Positions 23,254 to 35,627 of a stretch of DNA of 64,000 nt are shown one piece after another. Each line of letters opens with the position of its first letter. Position 1 is the stretch's first letter. This stretch comes from Mycocentrospora acerina. Lineage: Eukaryota; Ascomycota; Dothideomycetes; Pleosporales. The DNA lies in assembly GCA_022701365.1 (NCBI GenBank), contig JAKUHH010000025.1:248001-312000 (forward strand), given 5' to 3'. The position numbers and the translations under genes were made by a program. Under the pieces are notes generated by a model. It did no database searches and was not told where the DNA came from. It saw only the letters and a list, made by a program, of their open reading frames with translations.

Positions 23254-24218
23254 TAGAAGTAATTTTTGTTTAAGCGTTTTTCTTTCCTTTATTGATGGCA
23301 TGGTATACCCCAAAGTTTAAGCGTTTTTTTTTTCATAGATGTCGAGTATGGTGTGTCCCTGATGATCGATTGATCTCAGGATTGGATGGGAAGTCTGCTA
23401 TTTTTAAACCAGGCATTAGAAATTTTGGATCAAATACAGGGAGGGTATTTAGAGGCCACAGCGAGGAACGATTTTCTTTTTAGCGGTCAATCTAGATGTC
23501 TATAAGAGCCGGTTATTTCAGCGTTATGTATAATCAATTAGATATGAAGTAAAATCATGCGTCATCTTTGATTACGATCAAGTTAAACTCAAAGCTGATC
23601 TTCTATATAAGTCATATTCCACTTCGCCATTAGCAAGCGAGCAAAAGTCATCGACCAAGTTGATTGCAAAGCACAAATAGTAGCTTGATTCGAGGCTTAG
23701 TCTAGACCTTCCCATGCTCGCATCACACTCTAGTGTCGTTTCATACTTCTTCCCCTCATTCTATTCGCAGCCCGTTAAATTCAGAGTCCTCACTTGTTTC
23801 TGCGACTGATAAATTCCGCTATAGCATGCGAGAAATAGGTATTTAGAAGACTAGCGAACAATCTCACTCTCCTTGTCGCCACACTCTGCGGCCTATGATG
23901 AGTGCAAAGTTATCTTATAAATCAGAGGCTCTATCAAGGGTGCGCTAAAAACTTCCAAAAAACGTCTGCAATCTTCTGGGCTAATTACAGTTAAATAGCA
24001 CGAGACTGACTTCGTAACCAATTAAAGTAGTACAAGATCATCGACTGCAAACGTGTCTGTAAAGTGTCTAAAGTAAAGTAAGTAAAGTTTTTTTTAGTTT
24101 TTTTCTTTCATCTTGCATCTATCTAGACCAGCTACTTAAATACAACAATGCATGTGCAGGCGTTGGTTGTTAGAAACCTTCTTGCTTCACGTCACGGAGC
24201 AAGTAGAATCTCTGTATA

Positions 24219-24219
<1 letters not shown>

Positions 24220-24255
<36 letters not shown>
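24220..24255. repeat. (AGT)12 microsatellite
   Basis: Twelve uninterrupted AGT units. Confidence 0.97.
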
Positions 24256-24256
<1 letters not shown>

Positions 24257-24573
24257 TTTGATAGACGAATCGCTGCCGTCTCAGCAACAATTCTTCAGTA
24301 CTCTATATAATATTCTCTCTCTGTTCTGGGTTGTAGCGGATACAGAAAGAAGGGTATTGAGTTTCTACAGTGACCCGGTACGGACTGCGGTGGTACTCGG
24401 TACGTAGGAGTAATCTCCGTTGGACCTCATCAGGGTGCATTCTTGACATTAGACTATAGGACACTGTCTTACTCCTAAACGAAGCTCTCTTTGCTAGAGC
24501 CTTAGAACCCTAGTAAACAGTAGTAGTACTCTCACAACGCAGCGTTGCAAAATACAGAGCTTATAAACAGATG

Positions 24574-24861
24574 TGTAACGACGCAGGTCATAAGAGAGTG
24601 ATCCGAATGGGGTCCGAAGTGTCCACTACTAGGCATATGGGAGTGCTGGGAACTGGAGGGTATACCAAAGATACTATTCTCTACACCTATAGGTCTTGTA
24701 CAAAAGTATACAGAAAAACTACTCTTTCAAACTACATAGGCTGCCACCTTATATACCCCTTCCTAGGATTGCTATCCAGGGCGAGTACGAAACGGGTGGC
24801 TATCGGATAGGTATCGGTTGACTCAGGGGTAATGATAGGATGTGACGTTGTGAACGTTACA
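24574..24861. mobile_element. solo LTR (288 bases) with 5-base target-site duplication
   Basis: The element starts TGTAACGACG and ends GAACGTTACA, so it has the TG..CA ends and inverted TGTAAC/GTTACA termini expected of an LTR. The flanks at 24569-24573 and 24862-24866 are both AGATG, a perfect 5-base target-site duplication of the length LTR integrases make. A TATATA-like box lies near 24750. No internal retrotransposon sequence adjoins it, so it is best read as a solo LTR left by recombination. Copia versus Gypsy cannot be told. Orientation is uncertain; the TATA box reads as GGGGTATATAAGG on the minus strand. Confidence 0.8.
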
Positions 24862-24886
24862 AGATGGTTATTATTTAAGTTAGCTT

Positions 24887-25379
24887 TTGTCAGGACATAG
24901 CTCTATTCCACTGTGCCAGCAAGCCAAAAAGGTAATATGATCTATCGTCTGATAGACCCTGGAATAGAACAGTACATATCATCAGGTTGAACAACTTCCT
25001 GATAGCTTTAAAGTTAAAAGTTCTTGCAGCAAGCAGCTATTTGCTATTACTGTCTTTGTTTTTTTTCCTCACAAAAGCTTTTTAGTAAGGCTAATTGCCT
25101 TGCTTTACTACTTAAGTTAGCTGATAATTTTAGTCTGCCGATCTCTTTACATTTGATTTCTCTCTTGTCTGTAGTATTTGCAGGATAAAAGCATGTGCTT
25201 AGGTGTTTACAACGCGTTGTAGCTACTAAAACATACTACTTTATTATCCTTGCTTATAGCCATCACGAAGTGGTTCAACCTGAGAACATGTAATTTTCTA
25301 TTCCAAGATCTATGAGATGATAGATTTTAGTGCCTTTTTAGCTTTTGTGGCATTGTGGGATGGAGCTGTGTCCTGACAA
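24887..25379. mobile_element. foldback/MITE-like element with ~125-base imperfect terminal inverted repeats
   Basis: The left arm (24887 to about 25012) matches the reverse complement of the right arm (about 25252-25379) at roughly four bases in five. Both begin TTGTCAGGACA, continue through AAAAAGG and ATCTATC, and share TGGAATAGAA and TCAGGTTGAAC. Many differences are C/T or G/A. The centre of about 240 bases has no coding potential, so this is non-autonomous. No clear target-site duplication is seen, so the superfamily is open. Confidence 0.75.
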
Positions 25380-26217
25380 GTAGTCTGAGCAGAGCTGCAA
25401 CAAGTCTTTCGATGTACGACTGTAGACCAGTGATGAGAGGAGGAAAGGAGAGTGCAGGATTTTACCAGAAAGAGGAGAACTGATGATTGTATTATTACGT
25501 GCATACTACCTACAATATGGAGGAGGAAAGTGCGTGCTGAGTTATTGGCTACCGCCGCAACCAATCAGCGTGTGGCGCCTTCATGGCGACCACCGCGCTC
25601 AATCAGGCAATCAATAACAGCTCTAAACAACTAAGTTTGCAAATTTTTACTTGTGAGATTATAGTGCGATGACGACGACTAGCTCTAAAATAGGCAGCGG
25701 TAAGCTTCAACGAACTAATTTATGTATATGCTGCTCACTGTCAGACGACATCGGGATAAAGATAAAAACGATAGGAATCTATTCTAATCTATCGTGAACT
25801 TAAAAGTTAGAATTTAATGGCTTTATATTACTGTACATTGTTCAGTTTTAGTACACGATCCTGAAGCTAGCTAAATTGAATAGTCCTAAACATTTCTAAC
25901 GTGTATTGTATAGGCTTCCTAGCTGCGATAAAGGAGAGCAAAATTTCACAATCCACAATTAACTTCTTAACGTATGCAGGGAAATACTTTATCAAGTGCC
26001 TGTGATGCATAGAGCATAACGAGACCTCATAATGCACCTTTGATTGATCAGCGCACACTGGTCTTTACGCCACCTTGTGCCTGCAATCTTTACTTCAGTC
26101 CTTCACTGGTAAAAAAGAAAGATATTAATTATAAACCTTCTTTTCGTATCCATGTACAAGTAAGTCTTCTATTACCATCCACTGAAATATTGTAAGAGCA
26201 TCCTACAAATTAATTCC

Positions 26218-27239
26218 TCACAGCGAAGCTGCTACAATTCTCTTAACGAAATCCGTCTGCAGTTTGGAAATCATAGGAAAATCATCTCCACTCAACACAT
26301 CCAAATGTCCCTTTCCAGGAGCAATATGCAACATCTTTGGCTCTGGGAATGTCCCATACAGCGCGATCTGCGCCTCGGGCGGCGAAATCTGATCAAGTTC
26401 TGGTACTACCATCAATACGGGCGTTCGGTCTAGGTATCGCATGATACCCTGTGGTTGCCACATCATGATCTTGTAGTACGACTGGAACGTAGTGTGATTC
26501 TCATATCGTGGGGCACCGCGCATCTTTGCGTTAATCATACTAGCAAAAATTGGTCATTTATAGATTACTGATATACAAGGTTATAGTGACTTACTAGTCA
26601 AACTCCTCCTTATCTGCTCCCAGGCCCATACCAGTGGGATTCTTGCCCTCGGCCGTCAGCACCGGGATATATAACGGCTTGTTCCCTGCTAGCTGTGACT
26701 CCCGGTCTTGCTGCAGCTTGGCAAGCATTTTGGGAAACTTAGAGGCTTCGAACTCAAGGTTCAAGCTCGGACAGATGGCAATACAGAAGCGGATGCGTGG
26801 GTCGACAGCTGTAGCGGAAAGTGCAATGACGCCGCTGAGCGACATTCCCCATATGCCGATATTAGAGAAATCGACATTTGGCAAACTTTTCATGAAGGTT
26901 ACTGCGTCAGAGTAGTCGGATACTTGTTTGGCTGGATCGATGTCATTGCGGGGTAGTCCATCGCTCAAGCCGAGCGTTCGCGGGTCGTAGATAAGTGCTG
27001 TGATGCCGGCTTTTTGGAATTGCTCAGCGACGTCGGGCACAAACATTTCTTTGACACAGTTAAACTACCATAGTTAGTATTTGGTATCATATTTTCTCAA
27101 CCTCTAGGAGAATACATACACCTGGCGTGATTATAACTGCTGGCCCCTTCTCAGACGATGTAGCAGCATAGTAAAGATCGCCATGCAATGTGAGACCATC
27201 GATAGTCTTGAACTGAACTTCCTGAACATTAGTCGCCAT
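26218..27239 (-). CDS. alpha/beta hydrolase, Af380-like polyketide transferase family
   Basis: Minus-strand exons 27239-27120, 27064-26595 and 26539-26218 give 303 residues, with two 55-base introns. Conserved blocks are VIITPGFNCVKEMFVPDVA, ALIYDPRTLGLSDG, the nucleophile elbow IWGMSLSGVIAL, the acid VVPELDQISPP and the histidine APGKGHLDVLSG, so the Ser-Asp-His set is complete. These blocks fit the fungal family that includes the fumagillin-pathway polyketide transferase Af380 (Fma-AT), which moves a polyketide chain from a PKS to an acceptor. It is divergent from the PKS at 28307, which ends in an ACP and has no release domain. I infer that this protein releases or transfers that PKS product. 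Acceptor and product are unknown. A simple esterase remains possible. Confidence 0.82.
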
Positions 27240-28306
27240 AGTATTCTTCAAGTAATTAGGAATTTGGAATGGTTTAATCTTGTTTTTTAACCCTGAAGAC
27301 TTTGTTCATAACTTTGGCTGTATTTCGCATTTATAGCATTTCAAGACGATTACGCAGCTTAGAAGTGTTATGTACATCACTACTTCCTTACTGCTGACGT
27401 GACTTCAGGCCTCACCACAAATTTCCCTGTTTAGACTGTACATATATAAGGTTACTTAGTGCAAAAACATGTACTGCTAGGATGTTATCCCAAAGCCTTC
27501 CTGTCGCGTGGAGTATGTCAATCTTCTAGCGTCACAGGCAGAGCTTAAGTAGGTATTAGCTTCAACAGTTACGCAAACGCGGGGCTATAGCTTCAAGCTA
27601 AGTTTTAAGGCAGATTGTTCAATCTAAATAAAGTTTGCTAACGGTTAATGCATCCAATTAATCCTGCAATGTGCTATCTACAAAATCCCCTCCTATTTTT
27701 AAAGCTGCTTCCAAATGTTAGAGTTGTAACAAACGCATTAGCACAACTATCCGAACCACACCTCATTCAAATTTACTACGTCCTATCCTTTTAATGTGCT
27801 GAACTATAAGTCACTAGTAGATATTGCTACCTGTGAGAATTTTCCGACATAGTTCCGAACTGAGTATTTAGCAACACAGAAATGGTAACTATGTAAAGTA
27901 TCTTTTCCATGTCCATCGTACGAGACCTATTTGTGTAAAGAGCCATATTGTCCTTGGGGTTATCAACGTCTTAGCACTGATCTATGCCCTTCAAAAAAAA
28001 CTCACCTCTTTCTGATTATCTCTCTTATTGGCTCCATCATTAAAGAAGTACCTTAATTGACTACGGATAACTCATGGTTACTGCTTATTCATCTTAGCGA
28101 ACTCTGTGAGATCTCCGTGTATACGGTACCATTTCAGTTGAGATTTCGCTCTTTCTCAGCCTATTTGCAGTTTCCCTGCCAGAATTTCCCCATGTACCAT
28201 TTGAAAATTTGACTTTACGCTTATGCTTTCATATCTTCCGAAATCTTAAAGCCACACTCTGTCTTTCCTTTTCAAAACCAAGCTTTAAACCTAATTCTAT
28301 AAAAAC
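27240..28306. promoter_or_regulatory. shared AT-rich divergent region, hydrolase / PKS
   Basis: About 1.07 kb between the two divergent start codons must contain both promoters. It is AT-rich and has no conserved frame. I cannot name a specific regulator site with confidence, and no transcription-factor gene lies beside the pair. Confidence 0.45.
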
Positions 28307-31300
28307 ATGGACATTAACGACTTGGGTTGTGAGGACTTCAGTCTCAACGTAAGAAGTTCATCAGCGTCCAGTGCCCCGCAGCCCCGCAAATACGTTCAAG
28401 AACCTATTGCGATTGTTGGCATGGGATGCCGTCTTCCTGGAAACAGTAATTCACCACATGCGCTCTGGGAGTTCCTGGAGCGGGGTGGTATCGCAGATAA
28501 TACGCCACCAGAAAGCCGGTTTCGCCTCGACACACATCATGACGGATCTAAAAAACCGAAAACAATGCGATCTCCTGGTGGCATGTTTCTTGAGAACATC
28601 GACCCTAAAAAATTTGATGCTGCATTCTTCAGCACTGGAAAGATTGATGCTATTGCTATGGACCCGCAACAGCGCCAACTCCTGGAAGTTGTCTATGAAT
28701 GTCTTGAGAACGCTGGTATTACTCTTGAAATGCTTGATGGCGAAGCAATCGGTTGCTTTGTCGGCTCCTGTGGAGTAGATTATGCCGATATGCAGGCCAG
28801 AGATCCTGACGATCGAGCTCCCTCTGTCACCATTGGTATATGTCGAGCCATTCTCAGTAATCGTATCAGCCACTTTCTCAACATCCATGGCCCAAGTATG
28901 ACAATTGATACAGCTTGCTCTGGAAGTCTGGTTAGTGTTGATGTGGCATGCCGATATCTTTCGAGTGGCGAGATCAACGGAGCTATCGTTGCGGGTGCTA
29001 ACCTTTACTTCAGCCCGGAACATAACATGGACAGTGGACCGATGAAGGGCGCATCCTCGCTTTCAGGCCGTTGTCACACATTTGATAAAAAGGCCGATGG
29101 CTACATCAAAGCTGAGGCTATTAACTGCGTGATGCTGAAACGCCTATCCGATGCAGAACGAGATTGTGATCCAATCCGAGCTATTATACGTGGTACTTCT
29201 ACAAACAGTGATGGAAAGACCCCGGGTATTGCCAGCCCAAGCTCTGAAGCTCAGGCTAATGCCGCAAGAGCAGCATATGCCAACGCAGGAATCTCTGACT
29301 TGTCAGCCACCGGCTATGTTGAAGTATGTTCCCTTTTTCTACCTGAAGGCGTTGAGCTGATGGCTTTTAGATGCATGGTACTGGCACGCAAGCTGGTGAT
29401 CCTCAAGAAGTTAAGGGCGTTGCATCAGTATTTTCTTCCTCGAGACTCCAAAATGCACCATTGATAATTGGATCCATGAAGAGCAACGTCGGTCACTCAG
29501 AGCCAGCAGCCGGAATTTCTGGGCTCCTGAAAGCCATCATGTCTGTAGAAAAGGGAAAGATTCCAGGTAATCCTACTTTCATCAACCCTAACCCTAACAT
29601 CGACTTCGAAGCCTCGGGATTGCGCGCAACACGATACACAATACCCTGGCCTCCTCAGAGCGGTCTCAGGCGCGCTAGCGTCAATTCTTTCGGGTTTGGA
29701 GGTTCAAATGCTCACGTCATTGTTGACCAAGTGCCCGAGGAGAAGAAAAATTACGTGTCTTCGTTCGTTGACAGCATTGACGATCTCCTGGCAGATAAGG
29801 TTGTAGTTTCCAGGCCATACGTTTTACTATTTTCTGCAAACGATGAAACTTCGATCAAAGTATACACTACTTCTCTGCGCAAGCATCTTTTGGATCCGAG
29901 AGTCTCTATAGAATTACCTAGTCTTGCATACACATTTTCAGAACGACGTTCTCGACACTTCCATCGAGGATACATCGTCACCAAAGACCTATCATTAGAT
30001 TCTAACGCCATCGTCTACGGCAAGAAGAAGTCCGATGTTCCGAGAATCGGCTTCATTTTCACTGGACAAGGCGCACAATGGTCTCAGATGGGAAAATCAC
30101 TGCTCCATAACTTCCCAGGATCTCAGGCCGTCATCGAGCGCCTCGACACAGTCCTTCAAAGCCTGGTATACCCCCCGGAATGGTCTCTTCTTAAGGAGCT
30201 TACAGAACCCCGGAGCCCGGAGAAACTGCGTGATCCTGAGCTCTCGCAGCCCCTCGTCACAGCGCTACAGATAGCCATTGTCATCATCTTCCGCAGCTGG
30301 GGTATTCATGCTGAAGCAGTAGTGGGTCACTCTTCTGGAGAGATCGCTGCTGCATATGCAGCTGGACTTTTGACGGAAGACAACGCAATCAAGGCAGCCT
30401 ACTATCGTGGATATGCATCCAAGGTGGCCCTTGGGTCACAAACTGCTAAGATGGGTATGATGGCTGTTGGTATCGGAGCAGAGGATGTCCTACCCTACAT
30501 CGCGAAAGCTAGCCTAGCAAACCCTGGATCGGAAGCCGTCACAATTGCCTGCTACAATAGCCTTAATAGCGTCACTCTATCTGGAACTGTTGATAGCCTT
30601 GATGCGGTGCGTGTGGAATTAGTATTAGACCAGCAATTTGCCCGCATGCTTCAAGTCGACATGCCGTACCATTCGCCCTTCATGAGAGTCGCCGGAGAAG
30701 AATACGTCAAGTATCTAGAGGCCGAATCATTCCATACAACCAGTGCTCAGAGCTCAAAGATGAAGATGAAGATGTTTTCATCCGTAGCAGGGAGCTGTAT
30801 TGAGAGTCCAGTGGATATCGCGTACTGGAAGCGCAACATGGTACAGCCGGTATTGTTCGAACAGGCACTTAAGCAGATGCTTACCGATGAAGATTCTCCC
30901 AACTTCCTTATTGAGATCGGGCCCTCTGATGCGTTGGCCGGACCGACCGCGCAGGTCAAGAAGACGCTGCCCGGAGGCGGTTCAGAAGTGCAATACTGCT
31001 CCGCCTTGACGCGCGGCAAGGAAGCAGAGAACGCCATATTTGACGTTTCTGGACGCCTGTTTGTCGCTGGCCATGACGTGGACTTTACTAAAGTCAACTA
31101 CATTCCTGCGCAGTCCAAGGTTGTGATAGATCTGCCCAATTACTCTTGGAACCATGGTACTGACTACTGGTATGAAAATGAGGCTAGTCAAGAGTGGAGA
31201 GACCGCAAGTTCCCTCATCACGACCTCTTGGGCTCAAAGGTACTTGGAACAGCCTGGCAGGCGCCCGCATGGAAAAAATCCCTCAGTCTTAAGGACCTTC

Positions 31301-34300
31301 CTTGGTTGAAAGATCATCGTCTTGGACCTGATATCGTCTTTCCAGGAGCTGGATACATGTGCATGGCTGTTGAAGCTATGATGCAAACGGATGCAATTCT
31401 CAGCTCTCAGGCTGGAGCATTCCTGAAGCAGAAGCAGCAGGTCCGTCTACGCAATATTTTTTTTGACAAGGCACTCGTTCTGGAAGAAGGAAAAGACTCA
31501 AAGATCATGCTGACGCTTGCACCTTTTTCCGGGCTGAAAGATTCCTGGTATTACTGGGTTGTAAGATCTCTTGTTGCAGGGTCTTGGGTCGACCATTGCA
31601 AAGGCCAAGTCCGCATGGAGAAAGATACCAACAAGTCCGCATCTGCGACTGATATTGCTCCGTTGCAGCATGCTACTCCTTCAGCTCTTTGGTACAAGTC
31701 CATGTCTGATGTGGGCTATAACTTTGGCAAGACATTCCGGAAGCTGCAGTCCGTTGAAGCAACTTCTGGATCAAGAAAATGCCGAGTCCAAGTTGATCTG
31801 AGCTTCCCCGAATCTGAGTATACGCAGTCATTATACCCTATCCACCCTACAGCGTTCGACGGTTGCATGCAATCGTGCGCACCAGGGCTGTGGCGTGGCA
31901 TTAAAAGCAGTGTCAATGCGGTTCTCGTGCCCGCCATTATCGACGATGTTGTTATCAAGACGAACACAGATACCATAGAATCCGCGATTTCTGTGTCACA
32001 GACTATTCTCGCTAGACCCGGCCGCAGAGATTTAGCAACAAACTATTCCTCCAGTGCGAAAGTCTACGACTCCGCGACGGGAAGTCTCGTCTTCAAACTG
32101 ACAGGCCTGCACTATCACCTGCTCGATTTCCAGGATACTCCATATGCTGCTCACTTATATAGCAGACTGGTCTGGAATCCAGACCTGACACTCAGTCCAC
32201 AAGCTTGCGAGACGATCAAGACGGTGGGTTGGGATCAGGTGCAAGACATCGCAGATCTGATTGCGCACAAGAAGGCAAATGCAAAGGTAGTTGAGGTATC
32301 TCTGGTTGCTGAAGAATCTTCTAGCATTTGGTTGGAAGGATTACATTCGAAATCCAAGGTTCGAAATGCGTTTCATAGTCATACTATGCTGACAAACAGC
32401 GCCGCGGCAATCATCACCACTCAGAGCAAGTATGAGGCTGTGCATAGGACTTCGTTCCAGCTGTACGATTTTAGCAAACCGCTTGAGACAGGGCCCGAAG
32501 AGTCTCTGCAAGGTGCTGATCTCGTTATCCTGCGTTTACCTTTCGGTGTAGAAAAGACCATAAAATTGATCATAGAGAACGTTAGCAATATTCTCCAAAT
32601 TGATGGACACGTCTTAGTACTCGAGCAGAGATGCCCATGGAACCCAGATTTGGACGAAAGCCTTGCTCGCGGGGCTACTATAGACAACTTTGTGCATGAT
32701 AGTGTAAAGCTTTTCGATTCGAATGGCTTCAAGGTACTGCATACCCTAGACTGCGGCAACTCTGCATCTCTCCTCCATGCATACCTCGCTGTCCGATCTC
32801 CCAAAGAAAGCGTGTTAGCAACCTTGCCTCTCGACGTTGTACACTTTAACGAACCTGGGCAGATCTGCGACACCATCACAAAGGGGCTTTCACAGCGTAG
32901 CTGGGACATCAATCAAGTTCGGTCCAAAGATATCGAAGAATGCGTTCGAAAAGACGCAACTATCTTAGTGATCTCAGAGCTTGAGACGCCGCAGCTTCCA
33001 ATCCTGTCCCCTGCGCAATGGACCGCTGTGCAGCAACTTCTGCAGATGAGGAACAGGATTCTTTGGACTAGCAAGTCAGCCCAGTGGAGAGTTACGAATC
33101 CCGATGGTGCGATGATCCATGGCCTGTGCAGGAGTGTTCGGACCGAAGACCCGTCGATGAAGCTTACTACTCTCGATATTGAGGATCCGACCAACGATCA
33201 CGCAGTCCCATCCATTGATCTATTGTTGAGGAAGATTCAAGATGTCTCGCCTACCAAAGGCTTTGAGGGCGAGTACGTGGAGCGAGGCGGCATTCTTCAT
33301 GTCAGCCGCATCCTCGGTGATGACAACGTGAACGCAGTCGAGCACGCGAAGACATCTGGCAACGTTCCAGTTAATATGCGACTTCATGAGTCTCCGACAA
33401 CTATCCGCTTGATTGCCGAGCGGGTTGGTCAAATTGACTCGCTTCATTATGTCGAGATCGACTCGAAGGAGTTGCCGTTGGCTGACAACAAGGTCGAGGT
33501 AGAGCTCTTCGCCTCAGCACTCAACTTCAAAGATGTTGCCGTCACCATAGGTATTGTGCCCGAGAACAACCACCTTCTGGGCCTCGAGGGCGCGGGAATC
33601 ATCCGTCGCGTTGGTGCAAAGCTTAACACGCCTTTTCACGTTGGGCAGCGTGTGATGGTGTCTGAGAAGGGTACATTCGCAAATCGTATTATCGCTGCCA
33701 CTGAGCATACAGTTGCAATTCCAGGGTGGTTGTCCTACGAAGAAGCTGCAACGCTTCCGTCTGTATACTCAACAGCGCTGTATAGTCTGTTTGACCTAGC
33801 CAACCTCAAGCACGGAGACCGCGTACTGATCCATTCCGCCACGGGAGGTTTAGGAATAGCTGCCATCCAGATATGTCAGGCAGTAGGTGCCATAGTGTAT
33901 GCTACAGTGGGACAAGATATCAAGAAACAGTTCTTGAAAGAAAACTTTGGTATCCCAGAAGAACATATTTTCAACTCCCGAACTATCGATTTCGAGGCCC
34001 AGCTTATGGATAGTACAGACGGATATGGTGTCGATGTCATTCTTAACTCGCTAACCGGTGACTTGCTCGATGCGTCGTGGCGCTGCATCGCCGAGGGCGG
34101 AACTATGGTCGAGCTGGGGAAGAAGGATCATATCGATCGCAATATGCTTTCCATGGAGCCCTTTGCACGAAACACTTCTTATCGATGCTTTGATATGTCT
34201 CATAAGCATATTTCTGACAAAGTCATTGCGGGGAAAGTCATTCGTTTCTCAATCTCTGAAATTGCAACTGACTAATTATCTCCAGACTTTTGCGCAAGAT

Positions 34301-35627
34301 GATGCACATGGTAGTAACTCGTACAGTTAAACCAATCTCCCCCATCCAAGTCTTCTCGTACAACGATATCCCCTCCGCCCTACGATTCCTGAGAAGCTCG
34401 AACCACATCGGTAAAATCGTCATCTCAAACAAGGAGCTAGCGGATGCGGATCCCGTTGTCTCCGTTCGTCCTGCCCCGAGAACGTTGCAGCTTCGTGACA
34501 ACCTATCCTACCTCATTGTAGGTGGACTCAAGGGCCTATGCGGATCAATGGCAGTCGATATGGCTCGGTACGGTGCACGCAGTGTTGTCATCATTGGCAG
34601 GAGCGGCTACGATGATCCAAGGTCTCAAACCGTGTTGAAAGATCTTGCCGCCGAAGGCTGCCATGTAGATCTGGTACGCGGCGATATATCCAAGATCGAG
34701 GACGTTCGCGATGCGTTTAAGAGCGCTAGAAAGCCTGTTGGAGGTATTGTTCAGGGCGCCATGGTGCTTCGCGACAAGCCGTTCGAGACCATGACACACG
34801 ACGAGTACCACGAGGCGATTAAATCCAAAGTCACTGGGACTTGGAATTTGCACAACGTTGCTCTGGAAATGGGTCTCACGCTCGAGTTCTTCACGATGCT
34901 GTCTTCCGTCTCAGGTCTCATCGGACAGCCTGCACAAGCTAACTATGCAGCCGCCAACGTCTTCCTAGACAGCTTTGCGTACTATAGGCGCGGTCTGGGC
35001 CTAAAGGGTAATTCTATCAACCTCGGCGTTGTCGACGACATCGGATACGTGGCCGAGCACTCCAACCTGATCACGGCGCTGGAAACTTCGGTCTGGACGC
35101 CCATCAACGAGTCCCTCTTCCACAAGATTGTACAGTTCAGCATCATGCAGCAAGAAAGTACCCCAGTTAACCAGTCTTCGTACTCGCAGCTTATCACCTC
35201 TATCGCCGTCCCACAAGCCCCCTCCTCGCGTCTGCTAACCGATGCACGCTTTTCGTCGCTGCTGTTCGGTAATTCGGCTGGCAGCAATGTCTCGGACGCC
35301 TCTGAAGCAAATAAGGAAATTCAAACGCTACTCATGACAATCAAGACCGACGCTACTATGCACGTCGCGCTGCCGCTGGCCGTCGATGTCGCAAACAAGC
35401 AGTTAATGACGACGCTGCGCATCGATGAGCCTCTTGAGCCCGCAAAGCCACTTTCCGCGTATGGGCTGGACTCACTTGCTGCTGTTGAGTTCAGGAACTG
35501 GTGTCGTGTTAAGCTTGGGGCTGATTTGACGACGTTGGAAGTCACTAGTGCGCCAAGCTTGTTAAACTTAGCAGAGAAGATCGTTTGGAAGATCCAAGCT
35601 GCTAATGCGAGTGCACAAAGTAAGTGA
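28307..35627 (+). CDS. highly reducing type I polyketide synthase, KS-AT-DH-psiMT-psiKR-ER-KR-ACP
   Basis: Exons 28307-29323, 29371-~34232 and ~34286-35627 give about 2,406 residues. KS: DTACSGS with Cys204, MHGTGTQAGDP (His341) and NVGHSEPAAG. AT: GHSSGEIAAAY with Ser660. DH: LKDHRLGPDIVFPGAGY (His988) and HPTAFDGC (Asp1169). From about residue 1300 a methyltransferase remnant is readable (ADLIAHKKANAKVVEV) but the SAM-binding glycine motif is gone, so no C-methylation is expected. A structural pseudo-KR follows. ER: HSATGGLGIAAIQ near 1827. KR: YLIVGGLKGLCGS near 2035 with Tyr2180 in QANYAAAN. ACP: GLDSLAAVE with Ser2356. There is no TE, reductase or carnitine-transferase domain. All reducing domains look active, so a reduced unmethylated chain is expected. 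The ER-KR intron has an odd donor (see the next entry). Confidence 0.93.
34233..34285 (+). other. PKS intron 2 with non-canonical or shifted donor
   Basis: The ER frame stops at 34275 and the KR frame resumes after TATCTCCAG (ending 34285), preceded by a good CTGACTAAT branch site. Phase and family sequence (ISDKVIAGLLRKMM) put the donor at 34232/34233, where the sequence is GG|GAAAGTC, one change from GG|GTAAGTC. The only in-frame GT..AG option is 34237-34298 (GTCATT..GCGCAAG), which shortens the protein by three residues. Unspliced, the product would stop before KR and ACP. Confidence 0.6.

Larger units (their letters stand above)
23254..26217. other. AT-rich, repeat-bearing gene desert
   Basis: Nearly 3 kb with no supportable gene. 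It holds an (AGT)12 microsatellite, a solo LTR with target duplication and a long-TIR element (listed separately). The AT-rich composition and transition differences between the element's arms look like repeat-induced point mutation (RIP), which is inference. Confidence 0.65.

Noticed and set aside
25310..25564. 84-codon minus-strand frame
   Set aside because: It overlaps the right arm of the long-TIR element and has no conserved motif.
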